NCBI GenBank assembly: GCA_015222595.1
Contig: JADFVP010000140.1
Coordinates: 1-11,780 of the forward strand
Direction of reading: 5' to 3'
From: Pseudomonadota bacterium
GTDB lineage: Bacteria > Desulfobacterota > GWC2-55-46 > JADFVP01
Length of the DNA stretch: 11,780 nucleotides
Positions 1 to 6,282 of this stretch are shown one piece after another (positions within the stretch are counted from its first letter, which is position 1; the number at the start of each line of letters is the position of its first letter). The notes beneath the pieces are model-generated. The model saw only the letters and a program-made list of their open reading frames with translations. It did not search any database and was not told where the DNA came from. The translations under genes were made by a program, and so were the position numbers.

Positions 1-1138
1 CAAGTACCTCAGCCCTAAAGAAGACCCAACCGACCATAACAAGAAATAGCGTTACAGTTCTTCTAAAAATGATATAGCTGATCGACCCGGATTCTCTCAG
101 CCCGATAAACCTTTCTACTATCAGGAGCGCGCCATGAAAAACACCCCATACCAAAAAGGTCCAGTTGGCTCCGTGCCACAACCCGCAAAGCACAAAGACT
201 ATCATCAGGTTTACATAGGTTCGTGCGGCACCTGTGCGGTTTCCTCCAAGCGGTATATAGAGGTAGTCCCGGAAGAAGTTTGAGAGCGTTATGTGCCAGC
301 GCCTCCAGAAGTCGGTAATGCTAATAGCTGAATAGGGTCTATTAAAGTTTTCAGGAAATTTAAAGCCGAACATACGGCCAAGACCTATGGCCATGTCAGA
401 GTATGCGGAAAAGTCGAAGTAGATCTGAAGAGTATATGCAAGAACACCTAACCAGGCAGTCTTAGTATCAAGCATGCCACCATTGAGAGCAAAGATAGCA
501 TCGGCAATCTCTCCGCAGCTGTTTGCCAAAAGAACCTTCTTCATAAGGCCCCATGAAAAACGGAGTATGCCCTGATAGAAACAGTCCAACGTCTCCTTGC
601 GACTCTTTATCTGCTCGCTGATTTCGTGAAAACGGACTATCGGCCCTGCGATAAGTTGTGGGAAGAGAGCTACATATAGAGCGTAGTCTATGGGGTTGTT
701 TAAGGCCTTGCGAGTGCCACGGTAGACATCTACAACGTAAGTGATTTTCTGGAAGGTAAAGAACGAGATGCCTATAGGCAGTACTACAGATGTCCAGTCG
801 ATGAGCGAGGTATCAAAAGAGCTTAAGGCATTATTCACCTGCCTTATAAAAAAGTTAGAGTACTTGAAGTACCCAAGTATTGACAGGTTGATAAAGATGG
901 ATATTACTAACCAGAGTCGTCGCCGGTTATTGTAGCTTCGCTCGATTATTAGACCGAATACGTAATCAACAAGTGTTGATGCTATAAGGATAAAGAGAAA
1001 GTGACCGCTACCCCAGATATAGAAGAGATAGCTAAATAGCAGCAAGACGAGGTTGCGGTATCTACGACCGGACAGATAGTAGACAGCCAAGATAGCTGGA
1101 AGAAAAACAAACAAAAATATTTGACTTGGGAATATCAT
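1..1138 (-). CDS. MBOAT family O-acyltransferase (AlgI/DltB-like), 3' end beyond the window
   Basis: A membrane-bound O-acyltransferase, the family that moves acyl (usually acetyl) groups across the inner membrane onto exported polysaccharide or cell-wall polymers. About 379 codons are visible with no stop before the left edge; full AlgI-type proteins are about 470-520 residues. The start is hydrophobic (MIFPSQIFLFVFLPAILAVYY) and many membrane segments follow. Family hallmarks include GISFFTFQKITYVVDVYRG near residues 123-141, QIYFDFSAYSDMAIGLGRMFG near 238-258, and the two conserved histidine blocks: FWRRWHITLS near 277-286 and LCGLWHGANWTFLVWG near 317-332. The last visible segment, VGWVFFRAEVL, also fits. 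The start is the first ATG after in-frame stops; the ribosome site is weak. The gene looks more AT-rich than the 2-8 kb cluster, as polysaccharide genes often are. Substrate unknown; an acetyltransfer partner (AlgJ/AlgX or SGNH type) may lie to the left. Confidence 0.93.
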   Translation of the reverse strand, partial: MIFPSQIFLFVFLPAILAVYYLSGRRYRNLVLLLFSYLFYIWGSGHFLFILIASTLVDYVFGLIIERSYNNRRRLWLVISIFINLSILGYFKYSNFFIRQVNNALSSFDTSLIDWTSVVLPIGISFFTFQKITYVVDVYRGTRKALNNPIDYALYVALFPQLIAGPIVRFHEISEQIKSRKETLDCFYQGILRFSWGLMKKVLLANSCGEIADAIFALNGGMLDTKTAWLGVLAYTLQIYFDFSAYSDMAIGLGRMFGFKFPENFNRPYSAISITDFWRRWHITLSNFFRDYLYIPLGGNRTGAARTYVNLMIVFVLCGLWHGANWTFLVWGVFHGALLIVERFIGLRESGSISYIIFRRTVTLFLVMVGWVFFRAEVL

Positions 1139-1164
1139 TATAAAAAGGCCATTGAAATATGTAT

Positions 1165-1194
1165 TTTATCGTAACAGTTGTCCATGTTTAGCAA
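1165..1194 (-). promoter_or_regulatory. Weak candidate promoter for the MBOAT gene
   Basis: On the minus strand TTGCTA (1194-1189) and GATAAA (1170-1165) are separated by 18 nt and lie 27 nt before the ATG at 1138. Each hexamer matches sigma-70 consensus only partly, so this is a suggestion based on position. Confidence 0.25.
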
Positions 1195-1214
1195 TAGATA
1201 ATATCATATCGGTA

Positions 1215-1322
1215 ATGTGTCGTGAACATAAAAGCTATGTCTGTTTTGATATTGAACTCGGCATTGGTGCGGACGAGCGCAGGATAAAGTACGGGTTGCA
1301 GAGTATCGAGCTGATCGACTGA
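1215..1322 (+). pseudogene. Possible 3' remnant of a lost gene (35 codons)
   Basis: A short plus-strand reading frame ends in TGA at 1320-1322. Its last ~28 residues (from YVCFDIEL to LQSIELID) look like real protein: well-mixed composition and a D-x-R-x-(I/L)-x-x-x-L-x-x-I-x-L pattern that resembles the end of beta-sandwich domains in carbohydrate-related enzymes. The ATG at 1215 has no ribosome-binding site, and the frame stays open upstream through AT-rich sequence that does not look coding. I read this as the tail of a truncated gene abutting the MBOAT gene rather than a working small gene. It could also be chance; the family is not identified. Confidence 0.3.
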
Positions 1323-1342
1323 AGTGAACCGGTAAAAGACGC

Positions 1343-1376
1343 AAAAACCCCGTCCGGGACACTTCATCGGACGGGG
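1343..1376 (-). terminator. Rho-independent terminator after the TPR gene
   Basis: Perfect 9-bp GC-rich stem CCCCGTCCG (1348-1356) / CGGACGGGG (1368-1376) with an 11-nt loop. Read on the minus strand it is followed by five T (1347-1343). It lies 55 nt past the TPR stop codon and points the same way. No comparable terminator is seen between 1866 and 8448, so it may end the whole minus-strand block. Confidence 0.85.
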
Positions 1377-1431
1377 CTGTTGCTTGGCAAAACCTCTTTT
1401 CAGAGGTGTGGGTGGTTCTGTTGGGCTCTGT

Positions 1432-1866
1432 TTAAGCCACGCGGCCTGTGAACAGGCCGAGCAGACGGTTTACAGCATTGTCTCTGCGCAAGAACGAGAC
1501 AACGGGGTCGCGTCTTACTCCGAGCCTTCTAATCTCTTCGACGATTCCGTCGTGGGTGGTGTCGTAACCGAGCCCTTTTCTGAACGACTTCATCGCAATG
1601 GACTTCTGTCCGTCTATAAGAAAGACACGTCCGAGGTTCAAATAAATCTCCGGGTTGTAGAACTCCTTCTCGGCAGCCATAAGGCACATCGAAACTGCCT
1701 TGTCGTGAAACCCTTCGGCAGTGGCTAAGCAGAGCGCATAGTACGACATTGCAACCGGGCTCTGCGTGAATGCAAGGTTCTGGTCGAATACTGTAAGCGC
1801 ATCGGTATATAGCCCCTCTTTGGCCAGCGCAATCCCTCTATTTACGTTACTATCAGTGGTATCCAT
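1432..1866 (-). CDS. Small TPR-repeat protein
   Basis: A 144-residue soluble protein made of about three tetratricopeptide repeats: roughly residues 7-36 (GIALAKEGLYTDALTVFDQ), 37-70 (YYALCLATAEGFHDKAVSMC) and 71-104 (PEIYLNLGRVFLIDGQKSIA). It ends in a basic tail, LGVRRDPVVSFLRRDNAVNR (residues 115-134), then LLG. TPRs are scaffolds for protein-protein contacts; no catalytic residues are visible. I associate the RR-x-P-x-x-x-F-L-x-R-x-N-x-x-N tail with short TPR proteins of deltaproteobacteria, from memory. The start is backed by GGGAGAG a few bases upstream. It lies 214 bp downstream of the Hsp70-like gene on the same strand with no clear terminator between, so it may be cotranscribed and act as a co-factor of the chaperone. 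That link is inference. Confidence 0.85.
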   Translation of the reverse strand: MDTTDSNVNRGIALAKEGLYTDALTVFDQNLAFTQSPVAMSYYALCLATAEGFHDKAVSMCLMAAEKEFYNPEIYLNLGRVFLIDGQKSIAMKSFRKGLGYDTTHDGIVEEIRRLGVRRDPVVSFLRRDNAVNRLLGLFTGRVA

Positions 1867-2080
1867 TTAGTCTCTCCCTTGGTCTTAAAGTAGAACGGCC
1901 CCCGGCGGTCAGACTAGCGACCTACCTATATTGTCCGGGCTCTCTCACCCTGTAATAACAATATATATTAGTCGCGCCGACACCGATGTAACCGGGGTCA
2001 CCTTGAAAGATAGAAGTTATAAGATAGATAGAAAAGAAGGGTAAGAGAAAATGAAGGGTAGAGAATAAAGCTTGGCCCCT
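1867..2080. other. Gap between the Hsp70-like and TPR genes
   Basis: 214 bp with no credible gene. On the minus strand there is an AT-rich patch (around 1960-1970, TATATATT) that could be a -10 element, but no good -35 at the right spacing. There is also a weak GTGACC/GGTTAC hairpin around 1990-2003 without a T-run. No convincing terminator for the Hsp70-like gene. Confidence 0.4.
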
Positions 2081-4759
2081 TTACTGGAGCCGTATGTCGG
2101 TTTCGAGAACACTTTCCATTTCAGGCCCGTATTTAACTCTTAACATGCCCGACTCGTCTATTGAGAGAGTAACGAGCACGTCGCCGTAAATTTCCGAGCC
2201 AAAATCGACAGTTACGCTTTTCAGTCCATGCAGGGGCCTTGTCTCGTCGCCCTGTGTGACGATCTCCTGCTTAATGAACTCTATACCGTCCTCCTTCACC
2301 CACCTGCGCGCAACCTTCGAGTCGGGCACCTCGTAGAGTTCGAGCGAAAAAGAACTTTGGCTTCCGAGCTTTTCGGCCGGAGCAATCTTAAGCACCTTTT
2401 CCATCGGCAGCTTAACGCCCTTTTCCAGCACGATAGAGTAACTAAAGAGGCTCTCTTTGTCGGGCTCAGTGGCGTAACGCAGGGCATAGGCGATGCTCAG
2501 ATGCCTGTCCACAACGTCGCGCGTGCCGTACTGGGCCGCGCCCTCGGCAACCGCAGTATGCGGGCTGTGGTCGTATATCCTGTTGGTTCTTCTAAGGTCT
2601 CCGAAGAGGTGGCCGACCTTGTCCTTGAACGACGGTATCTGAGAGGTGCCTCCTGTCAGGATAATCGCCTCTATGCGCCCGCGTTCGAGCCCCACCTTCT
2701 CGGCGCGCCTTATAAGGTAGGCGATGGAGCGGTCTACGAGCCGGTAGAAGTCGTGAGCGTCGAGCACCTCCTCGAACTCTGTCCTCGACACCTTGCAGAC
2801 CTCGCGCCCGTCCCATACAAAGGGAACCTCTGCGCTGCTCGACAGTTTAACTTTTATCTCTTCGGCAGCAACCATCAGGGCGTGCGGTAACTCCTCGGTA
2901 GAGTCCGAAAGCCCGACCTTCTCCGCCAGGAACGTAGCCAGCCAGTAGTCTATGTCGTTGCCGCCGAGCACAAGGGCCATATCCGGCTTGGCAACCACAT
3001 TGACCTCTTTGATATTTAGCCTGACCACCATGGAGTTGAGCGTACAGCCGCCAAAATCGAGCAGCATTACCACCTTGTCGCTGCTCTCGGCAACCTGGTA
3101 CCCGAGCGCTGCGGCGAGCGGCTCTTCTATCAGCTCGGTCTTGACCCCCTTGAAGACCTTTGAGGCTATCTTGGCAACGGCCACGGAATAATCCTTAAAA
3201 CCGACGGGGACAGTAAGGTAGAGCACGTCGGACATGGGCCGGGGTATCAGCTTGAACCAGCCGGGCTTTACGACCGCGCCCTTTAAGTGGCGGTAGAGTA
3301 TGGAGTAGAAGCGCTCTACGTGCGCCGCGCCCTCCGGGGCCCCCTCCATGAGGCGCTGCTTTATGTTGACGAGAGGGGCCGAGTCGTTCACCGCAGCACC
3401 TATTTCGTTGGTCTCGCTACCGAGCACGGTCGGTATCATCGAGATGCTTCCGTACGTCTTCGATATTGATGGCAGAGCTATGAACTCGGGACGCGACGCA
3501 CCCGACCTCTTCATAACAACGGTATTGGTCGCCCCAAGGTCTATTGCCATTACCTCGCCGACTACTACCCCAAGCTCGGAGCCTGCAGCAGGCGCGCCGC
3601 CCGTTATTGCTTTATCCATAACGATAACCGGTCTTTGAATCTCCGTACCGTGGTAGGTCTTGCTAAGCTCCTCCAGATAATCGATAACCTTCTGCACCGA
3701 GCGGCGAAGCTCTTTGGGCTTTATCCAGACGTGAGTATACGGGCTCAGGGTATCGATAAAGCGCATGTCCTTCAGCTCGCCTATCAGCCCCTCAAGCGCG
3801 ACGCCAAGATCCACGGCGTACTTTTCGCGCACCAGCCTGTTCTGCTTCGTCTCCTTCAGGCCAACTTCTTCTGCGGAGAGAACGTAGTCGACGACATCGT
3901 AGACGTCAACGTCGTTCATCCACGACTTTACGCTAAAGAAGCTGAGCGCGGCGTTTATCATCTCGTCGAGTATCTCTATGAAGGGCGGTTTCTTGGGCAC
4001 GCTGCCGAGCAGCTCTATTAGGGCAAGTTCGCTTGCAAGCGGATCCATTATCTTCTTGGCCGCCTCATAAGTACGCCTGATTGTCGTATTGTGGAGAGTC
4101 TCCATCTCTTTGCGCTCGTAGATCATCTCTCCTATGAAAGTAAGAGCGAACATGCGGTAGAACGGCTCTTGCAGCTCTTCGGCCGCAGCCATACCGAGCT
4201 TCATCGACTCGACAAAGAGTGTCTGAAAGGGCTCCTCGCGCGGCAGGTTGGCCGCAATCCCCAAGAGCGTGAACCTGCGGTAGAAGACGTAGTCGACACT
4301 CCTCGGAAGCTCCTTGGAGTGTTCCACCGGGTCTGGCTCTATAAAGTCCGGGGCAACGGCAAAGCCGAGGGCGAGCTTCCAGAGGCGCACTCTGGTCTCG
4401 AGCGTCTCGGCCGTCTTAGGGGCCTGCTCTTCCAAGGTCATTAGTGCGGTAACGCGCTCGTTCTTCACCTCTATCTTGACTGCGGCATCCAGAACCGGTG
4501 CCATGGCCTCGACATAAAAGTTCAAAAACGGTTGCGTTGTCGGAAGGTGCTTTATAAAGAGCAGGTAGGCGCGGGTGCGCCTGCCGAGGTCTTCTATTGC
4601 ACCGAGAGCTTCGAAGCCGAGCTTATAGAGCCCAAGGCTCTCTACTCTCGGAGCGAGCGCCGTCATTATCTCCATTACGGACTCGGTAACACCGACGCCG
4701 TCTGGGCTACTCTTCAGTTCTTCGAGAGTCGCGGTTATTTCTTTGTGGTCTATTGTCAT
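2081..4759 (-). CDS. Divergent Hsp70-family protein with a large helical N-terminal domain
   Basis: An 892-residue cytoplasmic protein in three parts. Residues 1 to about 350 are helical and unlike DnaK; the motif LPxxxPF...E(A/S)M recurs at 72-86 and 172-186, with a looser copy (PPF, EM) at 254-268. Residues ~400-750 are an Hsp70/actin-type ATPase: phosphate-1 AIDLGATNT (405-413), NIKQRL (465-470, like SIKRLMG of DnaK), EEPLAAALGY (545-554), phosphate-2 LLDFGGCT (566-573; DnaK has DFGGGT), GGNDID (599-604) and adenosine motif ILTGGTSQIP (700-709). Residues ~750-892 resemble the beta substrate-binding domain, ending in IDESGMLRVK (867-876, like IDANGILRV); the helical lid is absent. The ATG overlaps the radical SAM stop (ATGA) and has no good ribosome site, so translation is probably coupled. 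No DnaJ or GrpE gene is nearby. ATP binding is likely; the client is unknown. Confidence 0.9.
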   Translation of the reverse strand: MTIDHKEITATLEELKSSPDGVGVTESVMEIMTALAPRVESLGLYKLGFEALGAIEDLGRRTRAYLLFIKHLPTTQPFLNFYVEAMAPVLDAAVKIEVKNERVTALMTLEEQAPKTAETLETRVRLWKLALGFAVAPDFIEPDPVEHSKELPRSVDYVFYRRFTLLGIAANLPREEPFQTLFVESMKLGMAAAEELQEPFYRMFALTFIGEMIYERKEMETLHNTTIRRTYEAAKKIMDPLASELALIELLGSVPKKPPFIEILDEMINAALSFFSVKSWMNDVDVYDVVDYVLSAEEVGLKETKQNRLVREKYAVDLGVALEGLIGELKDMRFIDTLSPYTHVWIKPKELRRSVQKVIDYLEELSKTYHGTEIQRPVIVMDKAITGGAPAAGSELGVVVGEVMAIDLGATNTVVMKRSGASRPEFIALPSISKTYGSISMIPTVLGSETNEIGAAVNDSAPLVNIKQRLMEGAPEGAAHVERFYSILYRHLKGAVVKPGWFKLIPRPMSDVLYLTVPVGFKDYSVAVAKIASKVFKGVKTELIEEPLAAALGYQVAESSDKVVMLLDFGGCTLNSMVVRLNIKEVNVVAKPDMALVLGGNDIDYWLATFLAEKVGLSDSTEELPHALMVAAEEIKVKLSSSAEVPFVWDGREVCKVSRTEFEEVLDAHDFYRLVDRSIAYLIRRAEKVGLERGRIEAIILTGGTSQIPSFKDKVGHLFGDLRRTNRIYDHSPHTAVAEGAAQYGTRDVVDRHLSIAYALRYATEPDKESLFSYSIVLEKGVKLPMEKVLKIAPAEKLGSQSSFSLELYEVPDSKVARRWVKEDGIEFIKQEIVTQGDETRPLHGLKSVTVDFGSEIYGDVLVTLSIDESGMLRVKYGPEMESVLETDIRLQ

Positions 4760-5367
4760 ACTGAATCGCTTGAATCTGGCGAGTCTGGCGATTTAGCAGA
4801 GTCTTCAGGGAGGGTAACGCGGGCAAAGCCGGTGGAGCGCACCGTGCCGTCGTCGGCCACTATCAGCTCTGTGCGGGCCTTGAGGTAGAAGTCTTCTATT
4901 GTGTACCGCTCGGTCATGAAGTAGAACTCCTGGTTGGTTGAGCCGCGCGCTATGAGCGTTGTCTCAGGGTTGGCCTCCTCGAAGCCGCCGTCTATGAGCA
5001 CGTCTATGTGCTCGGCACAGCGGCGCTCTTCGGCACGCTGCTTGATGCGGTCTGCGCGAAAGCCTGTGTAGACTACTGTAGAGAGCTTGAGTTCCTCTTT
5101 AGCGTACTGCAAGAGGTCGTAAAGGGCTTCTGGTTGCAGAAACGGCTCGCCGCCGCTGACCGTTATGCCTTCTATATTGCCGGTATGGTACTTTTCAAAA
5201 AGCTCTGCGGGAGTTAGAACCTCGGAGGGCTCGAAGGCGTGCGTCTCGGTATTGAAGCAGCCCGGGCATAATTTGGCGCAGCCCTGAAAGAAGATGACCA
5301 TACGACAGCCGGGCCCGTTTACAGTGGACTCCGGGATTACTGCATGTAGTTTTATCTTTTCTGCCAT
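4756..5367 (-). CDS. NrdG/PflA-like radical SAM protein
   Basis: A 203-residue radical S-adenosylmethionine protein of the short activase type. The [4Fe-4S] motif is CAKLCPGC (C30, C34, C37; CxxxCxxC), preceded by VNGPGCRMVIFFQG (16-29), as in NrdG and pyruvate formate-lyase activases. SGGEPF (71-76) is the SAM-amino-group motif, VVYTGF lies at 98-103, DVLIDGGF at 122-129 and RGSTNQ at 141-146. Known relatives put a glycyl radical on a partner enzyme or start peptide modification, but neither a glycyl radical enzyme nor a precursor peptide is visible in this window. After the fold there is an extra ~25-residue tail ending SPDSPDSSDSV, probably disordered. The start has AGGA about 10 nt upstream. 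Its stop overlaps the Hsp70-like start by 4 nt, suggesting the two proteins are made together. The fold is sure; the substrate is unknown. Confidence 0.9.
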   Translation of the reverse strand: MAEKIKLHAVIPESTVNGPGCRMVIFFQGCAKLCPGCFNTETHAFEPSEVLTPAELFEKYHTGNIEGITVSGGEPFLQPEALYDLLQYAKEELKLSTVVYTGFRADRIKQRAEERRCAEHIDVLIDGGFEEANPETTLIARGSTNQEFYFMTERYTIEDFYLKARTELIVADDGTVRSTGFARVTLPEDSAKSPDSPDSSDSV

Positions 5368-5387
5368 AGCGAATCTTTCCTGTTAAC

Positions 5388-5404
5388 GGTGGGCAGTGCC
5401 CACC
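5388..5404. repeat. GGTGGGC-AGT-GCCCACC hairpin element
   Basis: Perfect 7-bp inverted repeat with a 3-nt loop, followed by CCTACA. From memory, TGTAGGGTGGGCACTGCCCACC-type units are scattered intergenic repeats in many bacterial genomes. A diverged relative is at 10861-10889. It sits just before the radical SAM gene and may affect mRNA processing inside the cluster. Confidence 0.6.
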
Positions 5405-5417
5405 CTACAAAAACTGT

Positions 5418-5443
5418 ACCAAATACTCGTCCTACGCGCAGTG
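5418..5443. repeat. 26-bp direct repeat, copy 1
   Basis: ACCAAATACTCG followed by TCCTACGCGCAGTG. It matches the copy at 5509-5534 at 24 of 26 positions. Both copies are in the gap between the DUF2997 and radical SAM genes, start-to-start distance 91 bp. Confidence 0.75.
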
Positions 5444-5508
5444 ATTTAAAATTTGAGACGACGAACAACTTTCAAGTTGGAATAAGGTCTCTTAGAAGCC
5501 ACAAAGAC

Positions 5509-5539
5509 ACCAAATACTCGCCCCACGCGCAGTGGCGCG
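5509..5539. repeat. 26-bp direct repeat, copy 2, running into a CGCGC/GCGCG hairpin
   Basis: The repeat proper is 5509-5534. Its end forms CGCGC (5526-5530) AGTG GCGCG (5535-5539), a 5-bp stem just past the DUF2997 stop codon on the minus strand. No T-run follows, so it is not an intrinsic terminator. It could stabilise the upstream message end. Confidence 0.7.
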
Positions 5540-5546
5540 GAGCGGC

Positions 5547-5741
5547 CTAGTCTTTTTTGGTCTTGATGGATTGGTCTTCTATAAGCACTTCGTGGCCGAA
5601 GTCGTCCTTCTCGACGAACTTCTCTACGACGCCGACGTGCTTGGAGAGCTGCGCCGCGACCTCTTTGCAGTCTTCGTAGACGGACGAGTCTATCTCGACC
5701 TTGCCGTCCTTTGAAATCTTTATCCGTATCTCTCTATCCAT
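5547..5741 (-). CDS. DUF2997 family small protein
   Basis: A 64-residue charged protein beginning MDREIRIKISKDGKVEID, which fits DUF2997: a short beta-hairpin opening with I-x-I-x-x-D-G-K-V-x-I, then a conserved Cys (C25 in EDCKE) and a helix. The family has no known function; its genes occur beside DUF1257/Ycf35 genes, notably in cyanobacteria (from memory), and that pairing is seen here. The ATG at 5741 is preferred, with GGAG nine bases upstream; the frame is open to a TTG at 5795, but that longer version adds 18 residues that do not look like the family. It is separated by 146 bp from DUF1257 upstream and 179 bp from the radical SAM gene downstream, on the same strand. It is probably a small adaptor or regulator of the AAA+ protein, which is inference. 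Confidence 0.8.
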   Translation of the reverse strand: MDREIRIKISKDGKVEIDSSVYEDCKEVAAQLSKHVGVVEKFVEKDDFGHEVLIEDQSIKTKKD

Positions 5742-5887
5742 CTCTTCATGCTCCAAATAAGAGTAGCAACCATTTTCAAAAAAAGAATCGAGCAACTATG
5801 ATGTGTCAAATAGACGCTCCGACCAATCGAAGCCTCAGGTGTTCGAAATATATGCCGTCACGCAGAGTGACCCCGTTAGGGAGCCGG
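5742..5887. other. Gap between DUF1257 and DUF2997 genes with a small hairpin
   Basis: 146 bp inside an otherwise compact cluster. It contains GTCAC (5857-5861) / GTGAC (5867-5871), a 5-bp stem with a 5-nt loop just after the DUF1257 stop, and no T-run. The sequence ACGCAGAGTGA here loosely resembles ACGCGCAGTG in the 26-bp direct repeats further down. A perfect TTGACA (minus strand, 5809-5804) has no usable -10. Confidence 0.4.
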
Positions 5888-6229
5888 TCAATCCTTGAGG
5901 AGGATGTGAATCTCTCCCGTGGCACTCTCAGTCTCTTCGACAACTTCGAGGTCGAGCGGCAGGTTGTCCTTAATGGACTCTACGGCGTAGGCCTGTTTAA
6001 GGCGGTCTGTAAAGGCCTTAACGACCGTTGCGTCTCCGCCGACCTCGAAGCCCTTCTCTTCGTCGCCAGTAATGACAAGTTCGTCGCCGTCACGGTCGAT
6101 AACTATCTTCTTTTTTTTCTCGTTCTCTTCAATTTTTTGTATCTCGCCGCGCTTGTGCAGCTCTGCGAGCGCGCTCTTCAGATAGATGCGGTTCTTGATC
6201 TCGGTCTTTATGCACATGTAGAATGACAT
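5888..6229 (-). CDS. DUF1257 family protein (Ycf35-like)
   Basis: A 113-residue soluble protein starting MSFYMCIKTEIKNRIYLKSA, which matches the DUF1257/Ycf35 opening (MSHFxxIKTxIxxxxxLxxAL). Ycf35 is encoded in some algal plastids and in cyanobacteria and has no settled function. The middle is rich in Lys and Glu (IEENEKKKKIVIDRDGDELV), followed by two-strand/helix segments GFEVGGDATVV and VKAFTDRLKQAYA. The start at 6229 is chosen because AGAAGGAG lies 7 nt upstream; the frame could extend to a TTG at 6286 touching the previous stop, but the added residues are unlike the family. The gene begins 53 bp after the AAA+ protease stop on the same strand. Having Ycf46-like and Ycf35-like genes side by side suggests the two proteins work together. 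Confidence 0.87.
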   Translation of the reverse strand: MSFYMCIKTEIKNRIYLKSALAELHKRGEIQKIEENEKKKKIVIDRDGDELVITGDEEKGFEVGGDATVVKAFTDRLKQAYAVESIKDNLPLDLEVVEETESATGEIHILLKD

Positions 6230-6282
6230 AAAACAACTCCTTCTAAAAAAACCGGCTTGCCCAAAAAAGACAGGGTCAAAGT

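Noticed and set aside
1985..2010. Inverted repeat GTGACC/GGTTAC as a terminator for the Hsp70-like gene
   Set aside because: The loop is only about 2 nt, one pair is a wobble, and no T-run follows.
2228..2890. A 220-codon plus-strand frame opposite the Hsp70-like gene
   Set aside because: It is antisense to the Hsp70 ATPase and beta domains, with no domain or ribosome site of its own.
5418..5534. The two 26-bp direct repeats as a tiny CRISPR array
   Set aside because: There are only two copies, the 65-bp spacing is too long for a typical spacer, and there are no cas genes nearby.
5804..5809. Perfect TTGACA on the minus strand before the DUF2997 gene, as an internal promoter
   Set aside because: No -10-like hexamer is found 16-18 nt downstream; the sequence there is a T-run.
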